Source: Pedobacter suwonensis
Lineage (GTDB): Bacteria > Bacteroidota > Bacteroidia > Sphingobacteriales > Sphingobacteriaceae
DNA: 47,716 bases
Direction: 5' to 3'
NCBI RefSeq assembly: GCF_900111825.1
Contig: NZ_FOJM01000025.1
Span: 1-47,716 of the forward strand
Below are positions 1 through 6,894 of the stretch, piece by piece. The position numbers and the translations under genes are program-made. Positions within the stretch are counted from its first letter, which is position 1, and each line of letters opens with the position of its first letter. Under the pieces are notes generated by a model, which searched no databases, had not been told where the DNA came from, and saw nothing but the letters and a program-made list of their open reading frames with translations.

Positions 1-102
1 ATCATATTGATTTTTATATCATAAATTATCCCTCAGGATGACAATCACACTTATTTAGAAATGACGACGCTGTTAAGTGAATACTGCTAACTGAAAACTG
101 AA

Positions 103-1287
103 CTACAGCTTCCTTCTCTTCAATTCTCTTTCAATCAAACCTAACTCACGACCTGTTTGTCCGGCCACCGACGTATTTTCCTGTGCTCTTCTGAACAAAT
201 AAGGCATTACCGCTTTAATCGGGCCATAAGGAACATATTTAGCCACATTATAATTCGAGTCAGCAAGATTAAAACTTAAGTTATCACTCATGCCCAATAA
301 CTGGGCGAAGTATACGTGCGGATGATTGTGCGTAATCTTTTTTTCCTCCAAAAGGTAAGTCAATAACCGGCTGCTATCCTCATTATGCGTTCCGGCAACA
401 ATGGCAATATCTTCAATATGATCCACACAATAGCGTAAAGATTCATTGTAATCGTGGTCTGATGCGGCTTTATCCGGCTGAATCGGCGAGGGATACCCCA
501 TTTCCGCAGCACGTTTACGCTCTTTTTCCATGTAAGCACCACGTACCATTTTTACGCCCAAAATAAAGCCATCCGCTTTTGCAATCAAATGATCAGCTTT
601 CATATCGGCCAGCTTATCATGGCGGTACATCTGGTAAGTGTTGTACACAATAATGCGTTCGCGGTTATATTTACGCATCATATCCAGCGCCAGTTCATCA
701 ATGGTATCCTGAATCCAGGTTTCTTCTGCATCAATCATGATAGGCACTCCTCTATCATAAGCGGTTTTACAGATCATTTCGCAGCGTAACTTCACCTTTT
801 CATATTCTGACTGTTCTGCTGCAGTTAGCGTCCCTTTAGCATCCAGTTTCTGTAATAGCGCAAAACGGCCGATACCTGTTATCTTAAATACCGTAATCGG
901 AATTTTGGGATCGCCATCGGCACGCACAATGGTGCGGATAATTTCGGCACAGGTCTCATCAAAAACCCGTTCTTCCTCTTCTCCTTCCACCGAATAATCT
1001 AAAATGGTACCTACCCCACCTTTGTCCAGTTGCGCAATAGCCTTATCACATTCTGCAATGGTTTCACCGCCGCAAAACTGCTGAAAAATGGTTGCTTTAA
1101 TGGCGCCCTGAATCGGCAGGCCAATATTTAAAAAGAAGTTTGTAATGGCGGGACCAACTTTCGTGAGGAAATTATTTCCGATCATTTTAAAAAGCCAGTA
1201 TGCTTTTTTAAGTTCCTGGTTAGATTTTTGGCGGAATGCAATTTCCGTATTATCGAAATTTGGCAGTTTCTTGGTGGATAAATCCAT
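103..1287 (-). CDS. Proline dehydrogenase (monofunctional, PutA/FadM type)
   Basis: FAD enzyme that oxidises L-proline to 1-pyrroline-5-carboxylate, the first step of proline catabolism; normally associated with the inner face of the membrane. The 394-residue product has the ProDH TIM-barrel signatures: VRGAYMEKERKRA, AGTHNEDSS and, near the C-terminus, YVPYGPIKAVMPYLFRRAQEN, with the paired Arg that bind the proline carboxylate. The length fits the monofunctional Bacteroidota enzyme, and no P5C dehydrogenase domain is fused. It starts at an ATG (1285-1287) about 30 nt after a TAATTTTG box. It is divergent from the S4-protein gene. I see no clear terminator in the 100 nt left of it. Identification is firm. 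Confidence 0.93.
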   Translation of the reverse strand: MDLSTKKLPNFDNTEIAFRQKSNQELKKAYWLFKMIGNNFLTKVGPAITNFFLNIGLPIQGAIKATIFQQFCGGETIAECDKAIAQLDKGGVGTILDYSVEGEEEERVFDETCAEIIRTIVRADGDPKIPITVFKITGIGRFALLQKLDAKGTLTAAEQSEYEKVKLRCEMICKTAYDRGVPIMIDAEETWIQDTIDELALDMMRKYNRERIIVYNTYQMYRHDKLADMKADHLIAKADGFILGVKMVRGAYMEKERKRAAEMGYPSPIQPDKAASDHDYNESLRYCVDHIEDIAIVAGTHNEDSSRLLTYLLEEKKITHNHPHVYFAQLLGMSDNLSFNLADSNYNVAKYVPYGPIKAVMPYLFRRAQENTSVAGQTGRELGLIERELKRRKL

Positions 1288-1316
1288 TTGTTACGATATA
1301 ATAAGTCAGATTGATG

Positions 1317-1324
1317 CAAAATTA
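1317..1324 (-). promoter_or_regulatory. -7 box of the proline dehydrogenase promoter
   Basis: On the minus strand this reads TAATTTTG, an exact match to the Bacteroidota TAnnTTTG element. Transcription would start about 20 nt before the ATG. No convincing -33 TTTG is seen, so this is a partial match. It lies 43 bp from the oppositely oriented box at 1368. Confidence 0.5.
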
Positions 1325-1367
1325 TAAAAAGCATTGGTTGTTAAAACTAAAAACCTTTAAATAATCG

Positions 1368-1375
1368 TATTTTTG
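1368..1375 (+). promoter_or_regulatory. -7 box before the S4-protein/aroB operon
   Basis: TATTTTTG, an exact TAnnTTTG match, ends only 6 nt before the ATG at 1382. The expected transcription start therefore falls on or next to the start codon, which predicts a leaderless or nearly leaderless mRNA. No -33 element is evident. Confidence 0.5.
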
Positions 1376-1381
1376 CACAAA

Positions 1382-1588
1382 ATGATACAATTCAAATTAG
1401 AGGGCGAATTTATTCCATTGATCCAGCTGTTAAAAGCAAGCGGATTGGTAGGTAGTGGCGGCGATGCCCAAACCGTTGTTGAAGATGGTTTAGTAAAAAC
1501 CAACGGCGAGGTCGAATTCCGCAAACGTTATAAGGTTAGAGTTGGCGATATTGTTATTTTTGGCGAAAATAAAATAGAAATTATTTAA
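1382..1588 (+). CDS. S4-domain RNA-binding protein (YbcJ-like)
   Basis: 68-residue protein made almost entirely of one S4 RNA-binding fold: LIQLLKASGLVGSGGDAQTVVEDGLVKTNGE followed by KRYKVRVGDIVIF. This is the YbcJ/RQC-P-like small S4 family, which binds structured RNA, possibly ribosomal; the exact role is not known. The open frame could begin at a TTG at 1373, but that lies inside the promoter box, so the ATG at 1382 is chosen. Its stop codon overlaps the aroB start (TAATG), so the two are translationally coupled. Family assignment is good, function open. Confidence 0.85.
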   Translation: MIQFKLEGEFIPLIQLLKASGLVGSGGDAQTVVEDGLVKTNGEVEFRKRYKVRVGDIVIFGENKIEII

Positions 1589-2643
1589 TGGAACCACTTA
1601 CCAGCGCAGGCCATACGCTTTATTTCGAAAGCAATTTAGACGCTTTAAAAACACTTTTAGCAAGCAATAAATACAGCAAGGTTTTTGTACTGGCTGATGA
1701 ACATACCAGTGAAGTTTGCCTGCCCCTGTTTCAATCCATCTTAGACTTTTCTGAATTTGACCTGATTGAAACTTCAGCAGGTGAAGAAAATAAAAACATC
1801 GATTTCTGCATTGGCATCTGGAAAACCTTACTGGATTTTGAAGCCGACCGTAAAAGCCTGATGATCAACCTCGGTGGAGGTGTAATTACCGATATGGGTG
1901 GCTTTATTGCCTCTACCTATAAACGCGGAATCGATTTTATCAACATTCCCACCACCCTCCTTTCTCAGGTTGATGCCTCAGTTGGCGGTAAAACGGGAAT
2001 TGATATCGACAATGTAAAAAACATGGTGGGTACCTTTACCCTCCCGCAAATGGTTTTTATTGAAACCGCATTTTTGAAAACACTGCCCCCGCGCGAACTT
2101 TTATCGGGCTTTGCCGAGATGATTAAACATGGTTTAATTTACGACAAAGCTTATTACGAAAAACTTAAGGTTAGTGACTATTTAACGCCCGCAGCAGCAG
2201 ATATTTACCGCTCGGTCGAGATTAAAAATGAGGTGGTAACCATCGATCCGCATGAGAAAAACCTGCGGAAGATTTTAAACTTTGGACATACCATCGGCCA
2301 TGCTATTGAAGGTTATTCTTTGGCAAATGACGAAAATCCGCTTACACATGGTGAAGCCATTGCCATTGGTTTTGTGTGCGAGGCAGCGCTTTCAATCAAC
2401 AACAGCACATTGAGCACAGAAGAACTGGAAGATATCAGCAGATATATCTTATCGTTGTATCCCAAATATCATATTAAAAAAGAAAGCTATAACACCCTTT
2501 TGGAATTAATGAAAAGTGATAAAAAGAACGAAGACGGAAACATTCTCTTTTCACTTTTGGAAAACATAGGTAAATGCACGTTTAACTGCCGTGTAAGTAC
2601 AACCGATATTTTAAGCAGTTTAGATTATTATAACAGTTTATAA
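1588..2643 (+). CDS. aroB: 3-dehydroquinate synthase
   Basis: Second step of the shikimate pathway: NAD- and divalent-metal-dependent cyclisation of DAHP to 3-dehydroquinate in the cytoplasm. 351 residues, usual length. Visible are the nucleotide-binding GGGVITDMGGFIAST, the substrate loop TTLLSQVDASVGGKTGID...KNMVGTF, the metal ligands Glu in GFAEMIKHGLI, His in NFGHTIGHAIE and His in THGEAIAIG, and Arg/Asn of RKILNFGH. All catalytic positions are the DHQS type, unlike the paralogue at 29653-30816. It is coupled to the S4 gene by a TAATG overlap and followed after 1 nt by the desaturase-like gene. It is not in the aro cluster at 4.5-9.5 kb but lies only 2 kb from it. Confidence 0.95.
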   Translation: MEPLTSAGHTLYFESNLDALKTLLASNKYSKVFVLADEHTSEVCLPLFQSILDFSEFDLIETSAGEENKNIDFCIGIWKTLLDFEADRKSLMINLGGGVITDMGGFIASTYKRGIDFINIPTTLLSQVDASVGGKTGIDIDNVKNMVGTFTLPQMVFIETAFLKTLPPRELLSGFAEMIKHGLIYDKAYYEKLKVSDYLTPAAADIYRSVEIKNEVVTIDPHEKNLRKILNFGHTIGHAIEGYSLANDENPLTHGEAIAIGFVCEAALSINNSTLSTEELEDISRYILSLYPKYHIKKESYNTLLELMKSDKKNEDGNILFSLLENIGKCTFNCRVSTTDILSSLDYYNSL

Positions 2644-2644
2644 A

Positions 2645-3607
2645 ATGAAATATACCGGAAGTGATATTTCTGTTATCGGGCTTTTTAGCTTCGTAATCGT
2701 GTTAACCCTGGTTGAAATGTATTTTAGCTACCAGCACGACAGAAAATTATATACCAAACGCGATACCTGGACCAACATCTATCTGATGACTGCAGCTGTT
2801 GTGATTAATTTAGGTACCAAAACATTTACTTTTTTCTTATTGGCCTATTGTTACCAGTTCCGCTTGTTTCAGATTTCCAATGTTTGGCTCTATTGGATCG
2901 TGCTGATTTTAGCACAGGATTTTTTATACTGGTTTTTGCATACCGTAGGTCATTACGTACGCTTTTTCTGGGCAATGCATGTTACCCATCACTCTTCTGA
3001 ACACTTTAACTTAACCACGGGTTTCCGTTCAACTGTTTTTGAGCCATTATACCGCGTTTTCTTTTACCTGCCCCTGGCCTTTATGGGCTTTACGGCAGTT
3101 GATATTCTTTTTGCCTACCTGGTTACCCAAATTTATGGCAACCTGGTTCACACCCAATACAATATCAGATTCCCGAAATGGTACGAGTATATCTTTGTAA
3201 CGCCGTCTCATCACCGTGTACACCATGCCAGTAATGTGCGTTACCTTGATAAAAACATGGGTATGGTATTAATTCTGTGGGACAGGTGGTTTGGAACCTT
3301 CCAGGCCGAGTTACCTGAAGATAAAGTTAAATATGGCTTAACCACCCAGCCTACCGATACAGGCCCTGTAAACATTATTTTCCACGAATTTATTGCCTTA
3401 ACAGCAGATGTAAAAAAGGCACCCACCTTTATGGATAAAGTGAAATACATTTTTAACCCACCGGGGTGGAGCCATGACGGAAGTACCAAAATCGCAAAGA
3501 TCATGCAAAAGGAGCTGCGCGAAGAAGAACAGAAAAGACATGATGACGAGCAAAAGCAAAAAGTAAAAGCACTTAACAACCATGGCGAGCTAAGCTCTGC
3601 AGGATAA
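2645..3607 (+). CDS. Sterol desaturase / fatty acid hydroxylase family membrane protein
   Basis: Integral membrane di-iron oxygenase of the fatty acid hydroxylase superfamily. 320 residues: four hydrophobic segments in the first ~180 residues, then a soluble Lys/Glu-rich tail. The eight-His iron site is visible: HTVGHYVRFFWAMHVTHHSSEHFN (HX3H and HXXHH) and PSHHRVHHASN (HXXHH). The substrate cannot be read from sequence; members hydroxylate or desaturate sterols, carotenoids, sphingolipids or other lipids. The ATG follows the aroB stop by 1 nt, so it belongs to the same transcript, with no evident pathway link. A strong terminator follows. Confidence 0.88.
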   Translation: MKYTGSDISVIGLFSFVIVLTLVEMYFSYQHDRKLYTKRDTWTNIYLMTAAVVINLGTKTFTFFLLAYCYQFRLFQISNVWLYWIVLILAQDFLYWFLHTVGHYVRFFWAMHVTHHSSEHFNLTTGFRSTVFEPLYRVFFYLPLAFMGFTAVDILFAYLVTQIYGNLVHTQYNIRFPKWYEYIFVTPSHHRVHHASNVRYLDKNMGMVLILWDRWFGTFQAELPEDKVKYGLTTQPTDTGPVNIIFHEFIALTADVKKAPTFMDKVKYIFNPPGWSHDGSTKIAKIMQKELREEEQKRHDDEQKQKVKALNNHGELSSAG

Positions 3608-3616
3608 AAATAAACC

Positions 3617-3648
3617 AAGGTCTGTGTCTCCACAGACCTTTTTTTTTT
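3617..3648 (+). terminator. Rho-independent terminator after the aroB operon
   Basis: Perfect 10-bp stem AAGGTCTGTG / CACAGACCTT around a TCTC loop, followed at once by eight T. It ends the S4-aroB-desaturase transcript. Confidence 0.9.
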
Positions 3649-3726
3649 ATGATATACCACACCTAATTTTGTCACTGATTACGCTCCATCAGGCACAGTA
3701 TTTGGTAATTTCTCTCTTTAAACTTA

Positions 3727-3761
3727 ATATCTATTATACTTAGATATAATTCGTATTTTTG
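3727..3761 (+). promoter_or_regulatory. Promoter and palindromic operator of the toxin-antitoxin pair
   Basis: A perfect inverted repeat, ATATCTA (3727-3733) and TAGATAT (3741-3747), sits directly upstream of a TATTTTTG -7 box (3754-3761) that is 17 nt before the antitoxin ATG. Type II antitoxins usually repress their own promoter through such palindromes, so this is the likely autoregulatory site. Confidence 0.5.
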
Positions 3762-3778
3762 GTATAAAATTTACTGCT

Positions 3779-3970
3779 ATGACCACATTAACCATACAAG
3801 TTAAAGATAACGATACTGAATTTCTGCTAGAGGTATTAAAAAGAATTAATGCAAAAGTGGTTCAGCCTTCTAAGAAAAAACTTCTGTTAAATGGTATTGC
3901 TCAGGGGATAAAAGAAGCAAAAGAAATTAAATCTGGCAAAATTGAGCCGTTATCTTTAAAAGATATCTGA
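3779..3970 (+). CDS. Probable antitoxin of a type II toxin-antitoxin pair
   Basis: 63-residue protein: a beta-strand-like start (TLTIQVKDNDTEFLLEVLKRIN) followed by a basic, helical second half. It lies 4 nt before a RelE/ParE-type toxin gene, the standard antitoxin-first order. Antitoxins of this size bind DNA through one half and neutralise the toxin with the other. I do not recognise the specific family; the call rests mainly on size and context. A promoter with an operator-like palindrome precedes it. Confidence 0.65.
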   Translation: MTTLTIQVKDNDTEFLLEVLKRINAKVVQPSKKKLLLNGIAQGIKEAKEIKSGKIEPLSLKDI

Positions 3971-3974
3971 AACA

Positions 3975-4295
3975 ATGGAAATAAAGATAATCTACTCACC
4001 TATTTTTATAAAAAAAGCCAAGCAATTAAAAAAAAAACATTTATCTCTAATTAACGATTTATCCGAATTAGAATCCCAACTGCTCGAAAATCCACGAATT
4101 GGTGCCGATCTTGGCAATGGAATTTTTAAGATAAGATTAGCTGTTAAAAGTAAAGGAAAAGGAAAGAGCGGTGGTTACAGGGTAATTACTTATCTGCAGA
4201 TTGAAAATGAAATCAATATGATTTACATTTATGATAAATCTGAAGAAGCTACTATCACTAAAAAAGATATTCAGAAAATAATAGAAAGCTTGTAA
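3975..4295 (+). CDS. RelE/ParE-family toxin
   Basis: 106 residues, the usual length of this superfamily. It starts with I-YSPIFIKKAKQLKKKHLSLINDLSELESQLLENP, has the central IFKIRLAVKSKGKGKSGGYRVITY and ends with IYIYDKSEEATITKKDIQKII. The G-GYRVI and Y-KSE positions match the RelE/HigB-like fold, whose members cut mRNA on the ribosome (RelE) or poison gyrase (ParE); the sequence alone does not decide which. The run of Lys/Gly (KSKGKGKSGG) is typical of the subgroup annotated as RelE-like. It is cotranscribed with the antitoxin. Confidence 0.8.
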   Translation: MEIKIIYSPIFIKKAKQLKKKHLSLINDLSELESQLLENPRIGADLGNGIFKIRLAVKSKGKGKSGGYRVITYLQIENEINMIYIYDKSEEATITKKDIQKIIESL

Positions 4296-4462
4296 ATTCA
4301 ATTAATATCTGAGTTAAATTCTACTTTCTATATCAGCTATCTTCAGTTAAAATCGATAGTTACATATCAACTAAACAATAGATTTGAATATTATACACTC
4401 ATTGCCAAAACGGTTCAAAAACAAAAAAATTAAATTTCATTAAAAATATTTTCATTTTACTA

Positions 4463-4492
4463 TTGACAAATTAAATTTTGTTACTACATTTG
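4463..4492 (+). promoter_or_regulatory. Promoter of the pheA attenuator and aro cluster
   Basis: TTG at 4463-4465, a 19-nt spacer, then TACATTTG at 4485-4492, an exact -7 box with the consensus spacing. It is one of the best promoters in the window. The start would be near 4498-4500, giving about 10 nt before the leader peptide ATG at 4510. Confidence 0.8.
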
Positions 4493-4509
4493 GCTCAACA
4501 AAAAAAGAA

Positions 4510-4572
4510 ATGCAAAATACAAACACATATTACTTTGGTTACTTTTACTATTTTAGTAAGAGCCGGGGCTAA
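4510..4572 (+). CDS. Phe/Tyr-rich attenuator leader peptide
   Basis: 20-codon frame: MQNTNT, then YYFGYFYYF, then SKSRG and a TAA stop (4570-4572). Eight of nine consecutive residues are aromatic (five Tyr, three Phe), as expected for a leader peptide whose translation senses charged tRNA-Phe and tRNA-Tyr. The final codons and the stop overlap the RNA strand (4562-4570) that can form an antiterminator with the terminator 45 nt downstream. No stable product is expected; its role is ribosome positioning. It is too regular in composition and position to be chance, but translation has not been shown. Confidence 0.85.
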   Translation: MQNTNTYYFGYFYYFSKSRG

Positions 4573-4640
4573 TATGCAAAAAGATATATAACAATATTAA
4601 AATGTATAAAAAAGTCCCGGCAACCAGCCGGGACTTTTTT
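4562..4640 (+). promoter_or_regulatory. Transcription attenuator (antiterminator/terminator switch) of pheA
   Basis: Terminator: AAAAAAGTCCCGGC (4608-4621), loop AACCA, GCCGGGAC (4627-4634) and T6 (4635-4640), a 14-bp stem with its T-tract. Antiterminator: GCCGGGGCT (4562-4570) can pair with AGTCCCGGC (4613-4621) through nine pairs, one of them G-U, using the 5' arm of the terminator. A ribosome stalled at the Tyr/Phe codons (4528-4554) leaves 4562-4570 free, so the antiterminator forms and pheA is transcribed. A ribosome that reaches the stop codon covers it, so the terminator forms. The terminator ends 14 nt before the pheA ATG. Confidence 0.85.
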
Positions 4641-4654
4641 GTTTTAACGCAAAA

Positions 4655-5488
4655 ATGGAAACGACAAAACGAGTAGCAATTCAGGGTATTAAGGCATCTT
4701 TCCACGAGGAGGCCGCATACAAATTCTTTGGTAGAGACATTGAGACTGTTGAGTGTAATTCTTTTAAAGAAACCTGCGATAAATTAGAAAAAAACGAGGC
4801 AGATTTCGTCGTAATGGCGATCGAAAACTCTATCGCCGGCAGTTTATTACCAAACTATACACTGATCAGAGATTTTGGTTTTTCAGTTGTAGGCGAGGTT
4901 TACTTAGCTATCCAATTGCACTTGATGGCGCTACCAGGCGTAAAGTTTGAAGATATTAAAGTGGTTACTTCACACCCCATCGCCATCCGCCAGTGTATCG
5001 ATTTCTTTTATGATTATCCACACATTAAAATCGTAGAAAGCAATGATACCGCAGCCTGTGCCAAACGCATACAGCAAGAGCAGCTAACAGACACGATGGC
5101 CATTGCAAACAACTTAGCAGCAGAACTTTACGGCTTAAACATTTTAGAACGCCGTGTAGAATCAAATAAGAAAAACTATACCCGTTTCCTGATCCTGAAA
5201 AAAGACAAAACAGACGAAGGCAAAAAAATAAACAAAGCATCTATTTGCTTTCAGGTTGGCCACAAAGCCGGTTCATTGGCAACAGTGTTAAATATCTTCG
5301 CAGAACAAGAAGTAAGCTTAACAAAAATACAATCTATGCCGGTTTTAGGTAAAAGAAACGAATATTACTTTTACGTCGACTTAGAATGGCCAAGCACCGA
5401 AAAATATGATAAGGCCATTAGAAAGGCATTAAAATATACATCGAACTTTAACATATTAGGAGAATATCAAAAGAACGATAAAGTATAA
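4655..5488 (+). CDS. pheA: Prephenate dehydratase
   Basis: Converts prephenate to phenylpyruvate, the committed step to phenylalanine. 277 residues: a periplasmic-binding-like PDT domain (about 6-180) with GIKASFHEEAAYKFF, the ENSIAGSLLPNYTLI signature, VTSHPIAIRQC and the catalytic NYTRFLIL; then a C-terminal ACT domain (about 195-270) beginning ASICFQVGHKAGSLATVLNIFAEQEVSLTKIQSMP, the usual Phe-binding allosteric module. No chorismate mutase is fused; that activity is in the next gene. It is controlled twice over: by the attenuator just upstream and, by family knowledge, by Phe feedback on the ACT domain. Confidence 0.95.
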   Translation: METTKRVAIQGIKASFHEEAAYKFFGRDIETVECNSFKETCDKLEKNEADFVVMAIENSIAGSLLPNYTLIRDFGFSVVGEVYLAIQLHLMALPGVKFEDIKVVTSHPIAIRQCIDFFYDYPHIKIVESNDTAACAKRIQQEQLTDTMAIANNLAAELYGLNILERRVESNKKNYTRFLILKKDKTDEGKKINKASICFQVGHKAGSLATVLNIFAEQEVSLTKIQSMPVLGKRNEYYFYVDLEWPSTEKYDKAIRKALKYTSNFNILGEYQKNDKV

Positions 5489-5491
5489 ATA

Positions 5492-5599
5492 AGTCTGGAG
5501 TCCGAAGTCTGGGCCGAAGACAAATAATAGAATATTCAAACTTGTAATAATAAAATAATTAAAATATAATTCCTGATTTCCGACTGCGGACTAAGGACT
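5492..5599. repeat. Imperfect inverted repeat in the pheA-DAHP synthase spacer
   Basis: AGTCTGGAGTCCGAAGTC at 5492-5509 and GACTGCGGACTAAGGACT at 5582-5599 are complementary at 14 of 18 positions. The 129-nt spacer otherwise has no coding signs. It resembles the spacers after 6757 and after 8184 in layout (purine-rich left half, pyrimidine-rich right half) but not in sequence. Confidence 0.5.
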
Positions 5600-5617
5600 T
5601 TAAACAAACCCTTCATC

Positions 5618-6757
5618 ATGAAACTTAATTTAAACATTCAACCTTTAAACACCTGGTTAAACGTAAACAACGAACCACTAATCATTTCCGGTCCCTGCAG
5701 TGCAGAAACTGAAGAACAATTGTTAATTACAGCACACTTATTAGCGGCTACCGGTAAAGTATCGGTATTACGTGCAGGTATCTGGAAACCACGCACCCGT
5801 CCGGGAGAATTTGAAGGTATCGGAAGTATTGGCTTAGAGTGGTTAAAACGTGCCAAAGCGGAAACTGGTTTACCTACAGCTGTAGAGGTTGCAAATGCAA
5901 AACACGTTGAAGAGGCTTTGGCTGCTGGTGTAGATATCCTTTGGATCGGTGCACGTTCTACAGTAAATCCGTTCACCGTTCAGGAAATTGCTGATGCTTT
6001 AAAAGGCCATGATGTTCCGGTATTAATTAAAAACCCGGTTAATCCTGATTTACAGTTATGGATCGGTGCAATTGAGCGTATCAATGGTGCCGGAATTACT
6101 AAAATCGGTGCTATTCACCGTGGATTCTCATCTTTCGAGAAAAGTTCTTTCCGTAACGAACCAATGTGGGAGATGGCTATCCAGTTAAAAACTTTATGCC
6201 CTGAACTTCCCATCATTAACGATCCAAGCCATATCTGTGGTAACCGTGAGTTAATCCCTTACGTTGCTCAAAAAGCTTTGGATTTAGATATGCAAGGTTT
6301 AATGATCGAATCTCATGTAGATCCATCAGTGGCCTGGACAGATGCCAAACAACAAGTTACACCAGCAGCTTTAGCTGATTTGGTAGATCGTTTAACCGTA
6401 CGTGAACCTGAAGTACCAAATGAAGCCTCTGCCGATAAATTAGCCGAACTGCGTAAATCAATTGATAAAATTGACGATATCTTGTTACAGAAATTAGGTG
6501 AGCGTATGGCTATTGTAGAAAAAATCGGTGAATTTAAACGTGATAACCAGGTAACGATTTTACAGGTAAACCGTTGGGATGCCATCATCAAAAAAGGCCA
6601 TGCTTTTGCAAAAGCTTTGAAACTGGATTTAAACTTTACAGAGAAATTCCTGGAATTAATGCATGGTGAATCCATCCGTAAACAAACTGAAATTATGAAT
6701 GCCGGTAAAGCCGAGAAAGGCATCGCTGCTGAGCAACATAATGAAGTTAAAGCCTAA
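5618..6757 (+). CDS. Bifunctional DAHP synthase / chorismate mutase
   Basis: 379-residue fusion joining the entry and the branch point of aromatic synthesis. Residues about 15-260 are a type I (KDO8P-synthase-like) DAHP synthase: IISGPCSAETEEQ, RAGIWKPRTRPGEFEGIG, IGARSTVNPF, IKNPVNPD, IHRGFSSFEKSSFRNEP, NDPSHICG, and the metal-ligand region MIESHVDPSVAWTDAKQQVTP. Residues about 268-360 are an AroQ-type chorismate mutase: LAELRKSIDKIDDILLQKLGERMAIVEKIGEFKR. The mutase domain often acts as the feedback sensor for the synthase. The ATG lies 129 nt after pheA in the same orientation, so it is probably within the attenuated transcript. Confidence 0.93.
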   Translation: MKLNLNIQPLNTWLNVNNEPLIISGPCSAETEEQLLITAHLLAATGKVSVLRAGIWKPRTRPGEFEGIGSIGLEWLKRAKAETGLPTAVEVANAKHVEEALAAGVDILWIGARSTVNPFTVQEIADALKGHDVPVLIKNPVNPDLQLWIGAIERINGAGITKIGAIHRGFSSFEKSSFRNEPMWEMAIQLKTLCPELPIINDPSHICGNRELIPYVAQKALDLDMQGLMIESHVDPSVAWTDAKQQVTPAALADLVDRLTVREPEVPNEASADKLAELRKSIDKIDDILLQKLGERMAIVEKIGEFKRDNQVTILQVNRWDAIIKKGHAFAKALKLDLNFTEKFLELMHGESIRKQTEIMNAGKAEKGIAAEQHNEVKA

Positions 6758-6841
6758 GTAAGGTATAAGGCTGGAAGGTGTAAGGTAGAGGGGGAAACCT
6801 AACCTTAAAAAGAAATCTTCTACATATAACATTATCGATGT

Positions 6842-6867
6842 GGTGTCAGATGTCACCATCTGACACC
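6842..6867. repeat. Perfect hairpin in the DAHP synthase-aroA spacer
   Basis: GGTGTCAGATG (6842-6852), loop TCAC, CATCTGACACC (6857-6867): an 11-bp perfect stem without a T-tract, 28 nt before the aroA ATG. Left of it the spacer has purine-rich AAGG repeats (6760-6790) followed by their partial complement CCTAACCTTA. It could be a repeat element, an RNA processing site or a weak attenuator. Confidence 0.6.
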
Positions 6868-6894
6868 TACATTTAAGTTTAAAACAGAATAAAA

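Noticed and set aside
6313..6723. Long antisense frames inside the DAHP synthase, aroA, aroC and ApbE genes
   Set aside because: They mirror strongly conserved coding sequence; no independent start signals or families.
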